A DNA stretch of 64,000 bases from Xenophilus sp. L33 (GCF_009765735.1 NZ_LMUW01000036.1:180916-244915); one strand, 5' to 3'; shown: positions 43,981 through 53,587, counted from the first letter of the stretch. The notes: generated by a model not told the origin, from the sequence alone. Numbers and translations: made by a program.

Positions 43981-45808
43981 GCGGGATCCGGTGCGGGCAC
44001 CGGCAGGGTGAAGCGAAGGCTGGCGCCGCCGCCGTCGATGTTCTCGGCCCAGAGCCGGCCGCCGTGCGCCTCGACCAGGCTGCGCGAGATCGACAGGCCC
44101 ATGCCGAGTCCGCTGGCCTTGGTGGTGTAGAAGGACCCGAAGACCTGCTCCAGCCGTTCGAGCGGAATGCCCGGGCCGCTGTCGCTCACCGCGATCTCCA
44201 CGACCCGGGCACCGCGGCGCACCGCCGACACCGCGATGTCGCGCACCTTGCGGCTGGCTTCGTCGATCGCGTCCATGCCGTTGGAGATCAGGTTCAGCAG
44301 CACTTGCTGCAGGTGGACCGAGTCGCCCATCACCGGCGGCAGGTCGTCCTCGATCTCGACCATCACGCGCACGTGCCGCGCGGCGGCATCCGGGCGCACC
44401 AGCGCCGCGACATCCGACAGCAGGCTGCCGACGGCCAAGGCGCGGATCTCGAGTTCGCTGCGCCGGAGCATGGCGCGCATGCGGTCGATCACCGCGCCGG
44501 CGCGCTGGTCGTCACCCAGGATGTCGGCAAGGATGGCGCGGATCTCGGTCGTGTCGGGCGACTCGGCCCGCATCAGCAGCAGGGCGGTCTCCGCGTTTCG
44601 CATGATCGCGCCCAGCGGCTGGTTGATCTCGTGCGCCAGGCTGGCCGCCATCTGGCCCATGGCCGAGACCCGCCCCGCGTGCGCAACCTCGAGCCGCAAC
44701 TGCAGCATCTGCTGATCGTTCACCTTGCGCTCGGTGACGTCGCTGCAGGCCCCGCGCATGCACATCGGCCGCCCGCGTTCGTCTTCCTCCACCCGGCCCT
44801 GCACCGCGATCCAGCGGGTGCGCGACCTGTCGCCCGCCGGATGCACCCGGAATTCGATGTGGTAGCCGCCCGGCGCCCGCGACGCGCCCGAGAAGGCCTC
44901 GCGAACGGCAGCGCGGTCGTCGGCGTCGACCCGCAGCAGCAGCCGGTCCAGGTCGAGCTTCTCGGTACCGGAGAAGCCGAAGAGCGCACGCGTGCGCGCG
45001 CTGGCCCAGAGATCGTCGCGCGAGAAGTCGAGCATCCAGATGCCCAGTTGCGCCGCCTCGGCCGCCAGGGTCATGCGTTCCTGGCTCTCGTGCAGTTCAC
45101 GGCTCAGCAGCGTGGCGCGCAGCACGTCGCGGCTCATCTCGTAGGCCATGGCGAGCACCACGCCGAGCGACAGCACGCTGACAGTGATCGGCATGCGCAG
45201 CCAGCCCCAGAAGACCAGCACCGCCTGCACCAGCCCCAGCAGCGACAGGAGCACGATGCCGCCGCCGACAGTCACAGCGACGCGGCGCTGGCCCTGGCGC
45301 CAGGCGGAGATGCTGGCGTCGACGACGAAGATCACGACCAGCAACTGGGCGACTTGCGACAGCAGCATCCACGGGTTGGGTGTCGCGATGGCGGTGGAAA
45401 CGGTTTCGCCCAGGAACGGGATCGGTTGCAAGCCGTCGATCGTCTGGAAGTTCAAGCTCCGGCCTGTCAGCCAGTTGGGCAGCATCGAGGCGGTCCGCAG
45501 CGCGATCGCCGTCCATCCGATCCACAGATGCCCTGTCCTGAAATAGGTCGCAACGAAGCCGACCGCCGCCACGCTCATGCCCAGCACCGTCAGGTGGGCC
45601 AACCGCATCCGCAGGCATAGGCATCGATGCTCTGGGCGTGCATCATCCTCAGCTCGCAGAACGCGAGGCCCGCGGTCGAGATGCATTGCATCGCGAAGAA
45701 CGCGCTCGGCTGGGCGCTGCGGTCGCGCAGCCAGACCGGCAGGTGCACCGCGGCCAGCGTCAGGCAGGCCGACGCGACCATCGCCCAGATGAGGGTGATC
45801 CAGTTCAT
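43977..45808 (-). pseudogene. membrane PAS histidine kinase (FixL-like), frame broken by one apparent base loss
   Basis: The first 66 or so codons (MNWITLIWAMVASACLTLAA, FCELRMMHAQSIDAYA) are in one frame and the rest in another; one extra C near 45613 gives a continuous protein of about 610 residues. Domains: seven or so hydrophobic helices to about 210, a PAS domain (AQLGIWMLDFSRDDLWASAR), HisKA with ASLAHEINQPLGAIMRNAET, and HATPase_c (LLNLISNGMDAI, GSGLGMGLSISRSLV-like G box). The long second frame is open, so the catalytic part is intact. Sequencing error is likely because the partner regulator gene is intact and overlaps it. Confidence 0.8.
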
Positions 45809-46126
45809 CGGGCGATCGCGTCCTCGCCCGTCATCGACGCGCACGCACCCGCGCGAAGCGAGCCGCACGACCCGTACAGGGCCTTCGGCACTTTCCTCCT
45901 GTCCATTGCACACACTCCTCGTCGTGCGAACCACCACCGGCGCGCGGGAACTTGATTGTGGGAATTTTCCTACACGCCGGGCCGCATTATTGCCAAAGAT
46001 CGCGATCCGCGTGTGACGCGGTTGGCCCGGGAGTCAAAGAAAAGTTGAGTCGTCGCACACTCCGATGTGCGCAAGCAGGGACATATGATTTCCGACCACG
46101 TTCGCCCGCAAGAAGGATCCCCACGC
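45809..46126. other. 318-bp intergenic region between divergent kinase and beta-barrel genes
   Basis: No convincing gene. It is AT-richer than its flanks and holds the dyad at 45958-45973, and at its right end the Shine-Dalgarno (AAGGA) of the beta-barrel gene. An in-frame ATG at 46085 would add codons to that gene, but they precede the signal peptide and are not favoured. Confidence 0.5.
45958..45973. promoter_or_regulatory. dyad GTGGGAATTTTCCTAC, near match to the LuxR-type motif
   Basis: Fits CTnGnAAnnTTnCnAG at 8 of 10 fixed positions; the two mismatches are the outermost pair, swapped symmetrically (G...C instead of C...G), so the symmetry is kept. It lies between a divergent FixLJ-like pair and a beta-barrel gene, and may be a site for the FixJ-like regulator, which shares the HTH family. 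Confidence 0.4.
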
Positions 46127-46879
46127 ATGCACGCTCGCTCGCTCCAAGGATTCGCAGCGAGCGTCGCGCTCCTGGCGGCCGCCGTCTTCGCCCCTGCGGC
46201 GAAGGCCCAGAACGCCTCCGACACATGGTCGGTCCAGCTCACGCCCTACGTCTGGGCCGCGGGCGTGGGCGGCAAGCTCCGCCCCCTGACGCTCAGCCCG
46301 ACGGTGCATTTCAGCAATTCGTTAGGCGACGTGCTCGACGACCTCTCGGCCGCGGCCTTCGTGTCCGGCACCGCCCGGCGCGACCGCTTCGTGCTGCTGG
46401 GCGACATCAGCTATGTCGACCTGTCGCGCAGCGTGCAGCCGCTGCGCGGGCTGGTGATCGACGGCAAGGTGCGGCTGACTACCGCCACCCTGGAGGCGGG
46501 CTACAAGGTCATCGACGAGCCGGGCCTCGGCGTGGACCTGCTGGGCGGCCTTCGGGCCTGGGACATCCGGGTGGCGCTGAAGGCGCCCGGGGTCGGCCTC
46601 GGCACCTCGCCGAGCGTGTCGTTCGCCGATCCGGTGGTCGCGATCCGCCTGAACAAGGCACTGGCGCCGCGATGGTCCGCCATCTTCTATGCCGACATCG
46701 GCGGTGGCGGCGGATCGTCGTCGACCGGGCAGGTGATCGCCACGGTGAACTACAGCATCGGCGACAACTTCTACGTCTCGGCCGGCTATCGCTATCTCAG
46801 TCTCGACTATCACGAGAAGGGCACGCTGATCGACATCGGCATGCACGGCCCGCTCCTCGGACTAACCTGGGTCTTCTGA
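46127..46879 (+). CDS. outer-membrane beta-barrel protein, unknown
   Basis: 250-residue exported protein. Signal peptide GFAASVALLAAAVFAPAAKA, then alternating-residue strands (WSVQLTPYVWAAGVGGKLRP, RFVLLGDISYVDLSRSV, VATVNYSIG-type strands) and a C-terminal ...GPLLGLTWVF ending in Phe, the usual barrel-assembly signal. About eight strands are likely. The start at 46127 is chosen for the signal peptide and the upstream AAGGA. It may be controlled by the divergent FixLJ-like pair. Confidence 0.75.
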   Translation: MHARSLQGFAASVALLAAAVFAPAAKAQNASDTWSVQLTPYVWAAGVGGKLRPLTLSPTVHFSNSLGDVLDDLSAAAFVSGTARRDRFVLLGDISYVDLSRSVQPLRGLVIDGKVRLTTATLEAGYKVIDEPGLGVDLLGGLRAWDIRVALKAPGVGLGTSPSVSFADPVVAIRLNKALAPRWSAIFYADIGGGGGSSSTGQVIATVNYSIGDNFYVSAGYRYLSLDYHEKGTLIDIGMHGPLLGLTWVF

Positions 46880-46908
46880 GGACCCATACCCCACCGAGGC
46901 ACTTGGCC

Positions 46909-48039
46909 TCAAAGACCGACGGCGCCGACGGGAAAGCTCAGCGTGAACGTCGTGCCGCTGCCCGCCTCCGACGCCACCCGCATCTCGCCATGGTGCGACC
47001 TGGCGATCTCCTTGACGATGAAGAGGCCCAGCCCGACGCTTCGCACCGCGCTGCTCGCGACGTCGCCGCGGACCATCGGCTCGAAGATGTGGCCGAGCGC
47101 ATCCGGCGTGATCGGTTCGCCTTCGTTGTGCACGCTCAGCGTCGCGGTGCCGCCGTCGATCGCCGAAACCACCACGATCGGCGTGCCGGGCCGGCCATAG
47201 GCGACGGCGTTGCCGACCAGGTTGCCCAGGAGCTGCGCCAGGCGATCGGCGTCCGCGGCGCAATCGCCTGGGCCCTCGGCCCGATGCTCGATCGCGGTGT
47301 CGGGGAACGCCAGCCGCAGTTCGTCGACGATGCGCGCGGCCAGCGCGTGCAGGTCGATCGGCTTGAGGTTCACCGACAGCCCCGCGCCGACGCGCGCCTG
47401 CGTGAAGTCGAGCAATTCCTCGATCAGCCGTTGCGCGCGTTCGGCCGAGCCGCGCACGTGGTCCATGACCCGGTTGCGGCGCTCGTTCTCGCCGCGCCCG
47501 AGCAGCCGCACGCCCATCAGGATCGCGGACAGCGGATTGCGCAGGTCGTGGCTCACGATGCCGACCATCTGCTCGGCGAAGAGCGCCCGGTCGCGCAGCA
47601 GGCGCCGCGATTCGCGCTCGACCTCGAGCAGCGAATCGGCCTTCTTGCGCGCGCCCATCAATTCGCGCTCGTAGCGGTTGCGGTCCTGCGCCACGAAGGC
47701 GGCGATCTCGTCGAACTCGCCGGTCTCGCGTCGGCGCCGCCGCGCATTCAGGATCATCGGGATGGTCCGGCCGTCGCGGTGCAGCAGGTCGAACTTCACC
47801 TCGGCCAGCGAGCCCTGCATCTGCAGGGTCGGCACCCAGTGCGTCTGGTGGAAGATGCGCCCGCCTATCGTGAACAGCTCCTGCAGGCGGCGCTTCTCGA
47901 CGAGCGCTTCGCGCGGGATGCCGACCCAGTCGCAGAAGGTCGCGTTGACCTTCAGGATGACGCCGTCCAGCGCGGTGACGATCAGGCCGCAGGCCGCCTC
48001 GTCGAACAGTTCCTCGGCGTCCGGGACTCGGGCGTTCAT
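46909..48039 (-). CDS. PAS-domain sensor histidine kinase (RsbP-type PAS)
   Basis: 376-residue cytoplasmic kinase. PAS domain at about 8-110 (EAACGLIVTALDGVILKVNA, GGRIFHQTHWVPTLQMQGSL), followed by a coiled linker, HisKA with H-box GIVSHDLRNPLSAILMGVRL and HATPase_c (LLGNLVGNAVAYGR, VGLGLFIVKEIARSH). The PAS resembles that of RsbP-like proteins, which work with RsbQ-type hydrolases, and the gene directly upstream (7-nt gap) is such a hydrolase. The pair may sense a small hydrophobic ligand through the hydrolase. No partner regulator is adjacent. Confidence 0.87.
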   Translation of the reverse strand: MNARVPDAEELFDEAACGLIVTALDGVILKVNATFCDWVGIPREALVEKRRLQELFTIGGRIFHQTHWVPTLQMQGSLAEVKFDLLHRDGRTIPMILNARRRRRETGEFDEIAAFVAQDRNRYERELMGARKKADSLLEVERESRRLLRDRALFAEQMVGIVSHDLRNPLSAILMGVRLLGRGENERRNRVMDHVRGSAERAQRLIEELLDFTQARVGAGLSVNLKPIDLHALAARIVDELRLAFPDTAIEHRAEGPGDCAADADRLAQLLGNLVGNAVAYGRPGTPIVVVSAIDGGTATLSVHNEGEPITPDALGHIFEPMVRGDVASSAVRSVGLGLFIVKEIARSHHGEMRVASEAGSGTTFTLSFPVGAVGL

Positions 48040-48046
48040 CGAAGCC

Positions 48047-48853
48047 CTAGCGCCGGTCCAAAGTGGCGAGGAACTCCTCGATGGCCGCGCAGCTGGCGCT
48101 CGGCGCACTGAGATGCGGGCAGTGGCCGATGTTGTCGACGACGCGCAGGATGCCGTTCGGCAAGGTGCTGCGCATGTATTCGCCGACCGTGACCGGCGCG
48201 ATCAGATCGTCGGACGATTGGATCACCAGCGTCCGCGTCTTCAGCTTCGCGACTTCGTCGCGGTTGTCCGAGAGAAAGGTGGTCTTGGCGAATTGCTTGG
48301 CGATGTCCGGGTCGGTGCGGCAGAAGCTGGCGGTGAGCTCGGCGCCGAGTTCCGGCCGGTCGGGCGCGCCCATGATGGCCGGGGCCATGCTGCTGGCCCA
48401 TCCGAGGTAGTTGCTCTCGAGCGTGTCGAGCAGCGAATCGATGTCGGCCCGCGTGAAGCCGCCGACGTAGTCGCCGTCGTTGATGTAGCAGGGCGACGGG
48501 CCGATCATCATGTGCGCGGCGAAGGCGCCGGGCGACTTCAGGTCGGCCAGCATGCCGATCATCGCGCTCACCGAATGCCCGACGAAGAGCACCGGCTGGT
48601 CCGACACTTCCTTCACGACCTCCAGCAGGTCGTCGGCATAGCCGCCCAGGCTGGCGTACCTGGCGGCGTCCCAGGCGCCGAGGTCGGAGTTGCCAGCCCC
48701 GACGTGATCGAAGGTCACCACGCGGTAGCGATCGGCGAAACACGGCGCCATGAGGCGCCACATGTTCTGGTCGCAACCGAATCCGTGCGCGAAGACGATG
48801 GTGGCGTCGCCGGCTCCCTGCACCTGGACGTTGTTTCTTTGCTGGATGCCCAT
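48047..48853 (-). CDS. RsbQ-like alpha/beta hydrolase
   Basis: 268-residue alpha/beta hydrolase of the RsbQ/KAI2/D14 group. Start MGIQQRNNVQVQG, oxyanion HGFGCDQNMWR, nucleophile GHSVSAMIG (S94), acid in SSDDLIAP (near D215) and H244 (NIGHCPHLS). RsbQ in Bacillus is needed for the PAS phosphatase RsbP to respond to energy stress; KAI2/D14 are its plant homologues and bind karrikin/strigolactone. Here the partner is a PAS histidine kinase 7 nt downstream. Ligand unknown. Confidence 0.88.
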   Translation of the reverse strand: MGIQQRNNVQVQGAGDATIVFAHGFGCDQNMWRLMAPCFADRYRVVTFDHVGAGNSDLGAWDAARYASLGGYADDLLEVVKEVSDQPVLFVGHSVSAMIGMLADLKSPGAFAAHMMIGPSPCYINDGDYVGGFTRADIDSLLDTLESNYLGWASSMAPAIMGAPDRPELGAELTASFCRTDPDIAKQFAKTTFLSDNRDEVAKLKTRTLVIQSSDDLIAPVTVGEYMRSTLPNGILRVVDNIGHCPHLSAPSASCAAIEEFLATLDRR

Positions 48854-48955
48854 GGCGGTCGATGAGGTCGGGAAGGCCCGGAAAAGGGGGCCCGGGGGTG
48901 CGGAAGGCTCCGGCGATTCTGCCTGTTCAGGCTTCGACCGCTTTCGGGATATAGT

Positions 48956-48972
48956 TGTGTACAGCGTACACA
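48956..48972. promoter_or_regulatory. perfect dyad TGTGTAC-AGC-GTACACA
   Basis: 7-bp arms with a 3-nt centre, 33 bp upstream of the DHFR-like gene and overlapping the end of a -10-like TATAGT (48950-48955). The form is typical of TetR-type operators, but no TetR gene is adjacent, so the repressor would act from elsewhere. Confidence 0.5.
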
Positions 48973-49004
48973 TCAATTGATCGTCGAACCAGCGAAGGAC
49001 ATCC

Positions 49005-49637
49005 ATGAGCAAGGTATTCGTCAACATCGGCCTCAGCCTCGACGGCTACATGGCACCGGAGGGCATGACCATGAGCGACCCCGGCCACATGGGCTGGGGC
49101 GCCAAGTGGGGCGCGATGATGAGCTGGCTGATGAAGCAGCAATACTTTCGCGAGACGCTGCTCCACATGGGCCCCGGCGGTGAAACCGGTCCGGTCAACG
49201 ACCTGGTGCGCAACACGGTGGAGCGCATCGGCGCGAACGTCATGGGCAAGCGCATGTTCGACCAGGGCGAGGTCGCCTGGCCGGAAGACGCGCCCTTCCA
49301 CACGCCGGTCTACGTGCTGACCCACCAGAAGCGCGAACCGTGGGTGCGCCCCGGCGGCACCACCTTCCACTTCGTCAACGACGGGCCGGAACGCGCACTG
49401 GCGCTGGCCCGGGAGGCCGCGGGCGGCCGCGACGTGCGCATCTCGGGCGGCGCGGACGTCATCCAGCAGTACCTCGAGCTGGATGCGATCGACGAGTTGG
49501 AGATCGCGCTGGCACCGGTGCTGTTCGGCAGCGGCCGGCGCCTCTTCGAAAACCTGGGCCAGCCCGGCACGCAGTTCCGCATCGACCGGGTGCTCGACGG
49601 CGAAGGCGCCACGCACCTGCGCTACGTGCGTCAGTGA
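49005..49637 (+). CDS. dihydrofolate reductase-like (RibD C-terminal domain) protein
   Basis: 210-residue protein of the RibD_C/DHFR-like family (KVFVNIGLSLDGYMAPEGMT, RIGANVMGKRMFDQGEVAWP, VRISGGADVIQQYLELDAID, ELEIALAPVLFGSGRRLFEN). These are NAD(P)H-dependent reductases of undefined substrate, often in stress or drug-response loci. The operator-like dyad just upstream suggests tight control by a TetR-type repressor. Soluble, no leader. Confidence 0.85.
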   Translation: MSKVFVNIGLSLDGYMAPEGMTMSDPGHMGWGAKWGAMMSWLMKQQYFRETLLHMGPGGETGPVNDLVRNTVERIGANVMGKRMFDQGEVAWPEDAPFHTPVYVLTHQKREPWVRPGGTTFHFVNDGPERALALAREAAGGRDVRISGGADVIQQYLELDAIDELEIALAPVLFGSGRRLFENLGQPGTQFRIDRVLDGEGATHLRYVRQ

Positions 49638-49665
49638 AGGCCGCCGGGAACGCGGCCGGGGACGC

Positions 49666-50568
49666 TCACGGCGCGGCTGCCGCGGGTGCCACCGGTGTCG
49701 CGCCGGCCTGCGCCAGCAGGCGGGCCGTGCGCTCGACGCCGGCCTGGTTCTTCGAGGCCGCCGCGACCTCGTGCGCACGCGCCCAGTAGTCGCGCGCCTT
49801 GTCCGGCTGGCCGCTCGAGGCCTGGCCCATCAGGAGCAGGTCCTGATAGATCTTCTGGCTGCTGCCGGCGGCCTTGTCCAGCTTGAGCGCCTCGTCGAGC
49901 AGGGGCAGTGCCGCGGCCGGCGTCTTCAGCGCGATGTCGGCGCTGCCCTGCAGGCGCAGTGAATTGGCGCGCTCGAGCGTGTCGTCCTTGGCGAGCGCGC
50001 CCTGGGCCTGCTGCGCCAGCTTGAGCGCATCGTCGGGATGGCCGCCGTCGAGCGCCATGTAGGCCTGCAGGTTCAGGATCTTGCCGCGCAGCCCGCAGCC
50101 GCTGCCGCACAAGGTGGCCGCCTGGACGAGCGCCTCTTGGGCGCCGGCGCGGTCGGTGGCTTCCAGGGCCATCGCGCGGCGCAGCGATGCCTCGGCGCGG
50201 CGCTCGGTGCTGAAGGCCAGGCGCTGTTCGTTGGACACCAGGTCGAGTTGATGCAGCCCTTCGTCCTGCCGGCCCATGGCCACGTAGACCATGGCGAGGT
50301 TGAGCCTTGCGACCGCGATCGCGTTGTCGTCCTCGACCGACTGCGCCACCGACAGCGCCTGCTCGAACAGTGCCAGCGACTGCGGCAGCGCGCCGGCCTT
50401 GAAGCGCTCCATGCCCTGCACGTTGTAGCCCTGCGCCTGGATCTCGGCCGGCGAACGTTGCGGCGGCGAGGAACAGGCGCCGAGCAAGGCGGCGCCGGCG
50501 AGGCCGAGGGTGCAGGCCCAGAGGCGCAGGCGGCGGCGGTCATCCTGTTGTCCGGTCATCAGGCTCAT
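49666..50568 (-). CDS. TPR-type lipoprotein
   Basis: 300-residue lipoprotein (lipobox AALLGACSS at about residue 32). The body is helical with tetratricopeptide-like repeats (QSLALFEQALSVAQSVEDDN, AIAVARLNLAMVYVAMGRQD, DDALKLAQQAQGALAKD, KARDYWARAHEVAAASKN). It overlaps the upstream TM/coiled-coil gene by ATGA, suggesting they act together at the envelope, perhaps as accessory parts of an export or lipid transport machine. Function unknown. Confidence 0.75.
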   Translation of the reverse strand: MSLMTGQQDDRRRLRLWACTLGLAGAALLGACSSPPQRSPAEIQAQGYNVQGMERFKAGALPQSLALFEQALSVAQSVEDDNAIAVARLNLAMVYVAMGRQDEGLHQLDLVSNEQRLAFSTERRAEASLRRAMALEATDRAGAQEALVQAATLCGSGCGLRGKILNLQAYMALDGGHPDDALKLAQQAQGALAKDDTLERANSLRLQGSADIALKTPAAALPLLDEALKLDKAAGSSQKIYQDLLLMGQASSGQPDKARDYWARAHEVAAASKNQAGVERTARLLAQAGATPVAPAAAAP

Positions 50569-51299
50569 TGCGCTGCTCCCGACGCGGCGGATCCGCCTGC
50601 TTCGCCCGGGAGCGGCAATCCGCCGATGCTGTCGATCGGCAGCGACTGCGGCCTGGTCGGCGTGCCCGTCAGCATGCTGATCGGCCAGGTCTGGCGGGCG
50701 GTGCTGACCATGTCGTTGGTCTGCGTCGCGGCGGCCTGCACCTGGTCGAGGACGGCGGGCAGCTTCTCGTTCGCCTGGACCGCCATCGCCTGCACCTGCG
50801 CGCTGGTCGCCTGCGAGGTGGCGACCGCCTGGCGCACCTTGTCGATCACCTCCGGCGCGGCCTGCTCGATCACGCCGACCGTGCGGCTGGCCCGCTGCAG
50901 TGTGGCGGTGGCATCGCCCTGAATGGTCTTGACCGCCTCCTGGGTCTGGTCGATCACCTGGTTGGTCTTCTCGGTGAGCGCGGGGAACTGCAGGGCCATC
51001 TCGTGGCCCGACTTCAGCGTCTGCTGGAAGGCGCCGTCGGGATCGTTCAGGCTCTCGGTCAGCTTGCGCGCGTCGGCGATCACCGGCATCAATGCGACCT
51101 GCGCCGCCTGCGCGGCGCGGGCGGTGGCTTCCTTGTCGGCCTGCTCGAGCGTGAGCGCATGGGCCTCCAGCGCATGAAGGCGGCCGAAGACCTCCTTGTA
51201 GGCGAAGCGCACCAGCCAGGCAAAGGCGAGCACGAGCACCACCACGGTGACGAGGACGATCGGCGACGCGCTTCGGCGCCTGGACTCGGGATCGGACAT
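50565..51299 (-). CDS. single-TM protein with long coiled helix
   Basis: 244-residue protein. One N-terminal membrane helix (ASPIVLVTVVVLVLAFAWLV) is followed by a long, nearly uninterrupted amphipathic helix (QADKEATARAAQAAQVALMP, KTNQVIDQTQEAVKTIQGDA, RASRTVGVIEQAAPEVIDKV) and a Gly/Ser-rich tail. The periplasmic tail could resemble that of MCE/MlaD-associated proteins, but no MCE domain is visible. Coupled to the TPR lipoprotein by ATGA. Confidence 0.65.
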   Translation of the reverse strand: MSDPESRRRSASPIVLVTVVVLVLAFAWLVRFAYKEVFGRLHALEAHALTLEQADKEATARAAQAAQVALMPVIADARKLTESLNDPDGAFQQTLKSGHEMALQFPALTEKTNQVIDQTQEAVKTIQGDATATLQRASRTVGVIEQAAPEVIDKVRQAVATSQATSAQVQAMAVQANEKLPAVLDQVQAAATQTNDMVSTARQTWPISMLTGTPTRPQSLPIDSIGGLPLPGEAGGSAASGAAQ

Positions 51300-51304
51300 G
51301 GGAT

Positions 51305-51655
<351 letters not shown>

Positions 51656-51824
51656 GGATCGACCTCGAATTGAATTGTTGCGACCGTGCATCGACGGTGC
51701 ATGGCAGCTCCGAAGCGACAATTGCTTGCACGCCATCTGAGCCCGGCGGCGACTCTAAAGGTGGCACTCAATTGCGTCCAATGCGATGATTGGCGACCCT
51801 CGATAAGCTTTTCGCATCAGAAAA

Positions 51825-52778
51825 ATGCCGACGATCCGCCAGCTTCAACATGCACGATCCATTGCGCAACTCGGGAGCTTTCATCTGGCGGCCACGGCGC
51901 TGCATCTGTCCCAGCCGGCGCTGACGCGCAGCATCCAGGCCCTGGAGACCACCCTCGGCCTGCCGATCTTCGACCGGCTGCCGCATGGCGCGGTGCCGAA
52001 CAAGTTCGGCGAAGCCTTCCTGGCCAAGGCCCACCTGCTGCTGCTGGCGCGCGACGATCTCAAGCGCGAGATGCTCTTGCTGAGGGGGCAGGAGAAGACA
52101 GCGACGCGCATCTCCGTCGGGCCGTACATGTACGACTTCCTCGCGCCGGCCGCCATGGCCGAGATGGCGGCCACGCATCCCGATCTCCTGAGCCGCATCC
52201 GGCTGGCCAATTGGCGCGATGTCAGCGCGCAGGTGCTGGCGCGCGAATCCGACTTCGGCATCGCCGATGTCGGTGCCCTGGCGGCCGACGGACGGCTGAT
52301 CTGCGAGCCCCTCGGTCAGCACGCCATGCACTTCTATTGCCGCGCCGGCCATGCGCTCCTGGGTCGCTCCGACCTGACGCTGGCCGACCTGTCGACGGTG
52401 CCCATCGCCGGGACCCGCGCCGCCGTGCGACTCGGGACTTCGCTGACCCGCCTGCGCGGCCGGGCCGGTCACACCGACGAGACCACGGGCGATTTCGTGC
52501 CGGCCTGCGAGGTCGACTCCGTCCCGATGGCCAAGGTCATCGTCAAGTCGAGCGACGCCATCGGCGCGGCGACCCTGGTGCAACTCGAGGCGGAACTCGA
52601 ACAGGGCACCTTGGCGCTCATGCCGATCAAGGCGGACTGGTTGAAGCTGAGCTACGGCTTCATGCGCCGGCGCGACCTGATCGTCTCACCTGGCATGGAA
52701 GCCTTCATGGCCGCCTTCCGCAAGCAGGAGGCCATCTTCACGCTGGCGGACGATGCGCTGAACAAGCGCTACGCCTGA
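51825..52778 (+). CDS. LysR-family transcriptional regulator
   Basis: 317-residue LysR protein. The N-terminal winged HTH reads IRQLQHARSIAQLGSFHLAA, TALHLSQPALTRSIQALETT, LGLPIFDRLP; the rest is the periplasmic-binding-like inducer domain. It runs divergently from the transposase fragment and toward the GST gene, so its target is not obvious from the context. An AT-rich 170-bp gap precedes it. Confidence 0.9.
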   Translation: MPTIRQLQHARSIAQLGSFHLAATALHLSQPALTRSIQALETTLGLPIFDRLPHGAVPNKFGEAFLAKAHLLLLARDDLKREMLLLRGQEKTATRISVGPYMYDFLAPAAMAEMAATHPDLLSRIRLANWRDVSAQVLARESDFGIADVGALAADGRLICEPLGQHAMHFYCRAGHALLGRSDLTLADLSTVPIAGTRAAVRLGTSLTRLRGRAGHTDETTGDFVPACEVDSVPMAKVIVKSSDAIGAATLVQLEAELEQGTLALMPIKADWLKLSYGFMRRRDLIVSPGMEAFMAAFRKQEAIFTLADDALNKRYA

Positions 52779-52798
52779 ACCGTGCGGCGATCCGCCGC

Positions 52799-53419
52799 TC
52801 ATTCGAGATGGAGCGGTATGCCGGGATCGCCCTTCTCTCTCGCCCGCAGATAGGCAGGCCGCTCGCCGATACGCTTGAGATAGGCGCGGATGTTCGGGTA
52901 GGGCGACAGGTCGAGCGGAAGGAAGAACTGGCGACGGGTCGTCAACGGGTAGCCGATCATGATGTCGGCGCCCGTGAAGGTGTCGCCCGCCAGCCAGGTG
53001 TGATCGGCCAGATGCGCATCGAGCGCCTCGAAGCTGCGATGGGCGCGCCTGCCGATGAAGGCCGCCAGGTTGCCCTCGGCAGCGAGCATCAGCAGGCTCG
53101 GCACCAGTGAGCCGTTCACGAAGTGGAACCAGAAGAGGTAGTCGGCGAACTCCGGACTGTCAGGGCCGACGGTCAATCGGCCGTTGCCATAGCGACCCAC
53201 GATGTAGTCGATGATCGCGCCCGACTCGGCCAGGGTGATGTCGCCGTCGGTGATGACCGGCGCGGTCCCCGACCAGTGCAATGCCTTGTAGTCGACGGGC
53301 GCGGCATTGCCGACGGCTTCGCGCTGGTACAGCTTCAATTCATAGGGAATGCCGAGTTCTTCGCAGAGCCAGACGATGCGCTCCGACTGCGACTTCCCGA
53401 GATGGTGGACGGTCAGCAT
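52799..53419 (-). CDS. glutathione S-transferase
   Basis: 206-residue GST. Thioredoxin-like N-terminal half (LTVHHLGKSQSERIVWLCEE, SGTAPVITDGDITLAESGAI with the GSH-contacting ES) and all-helical C-terminal half (TFTGADIMIGYPL N-capping box). The ATG at 53419 is used rather than a start 12 codons upstream. Convergent with the LysR gene. May detoxify electrophiles made during aromatic catabolism; substrate unknown. Confidence 0.88.
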   Translation of the reverse strand: MLTVHHLGKSQSERIVWLCEELGIPYELKLYQREAVGNAAPVDYKALHWSGTAPVITDGDITLAESGAIIDYIVGRYGNGRLTVGPDSPEFADYLFWFHFVNGSLVPSLLMLAAEGNLAAFIGRRAHRSFEALDAHLADHTWLAGDTFTGADIMIGYPLTTRRQFFLPLDLSPYPNIRAYLKRIGERPAYLRAREKGDPGIPLHLE

Positions 53420-53587
53420 GGGGACTCCTGCAAGGCAATGAAGGGGTGGTTGCAAATTTTATGTCGCACACCTTCGCGTCGCAGCAACGAAGGTTTACCG
53501 CAGCTTTGCGTGCGCGCGGTGCACGCCGCCGAGGCCATGCCGTTGAACACACATGCCGGCAATGTCTGTCGGTCCTGGAGGTTCTCG

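Noticed and set aside
48956..48972. Dyad considered as the operator of the hydrolase/PAS kinase pair
   Set aside because: It lies over 100 bp upstream of the hydrolase start but only 33 bp from the DHFR-like ATG and overlaps a -10-like box on that side; control of the hydrolase is possible but less likely.
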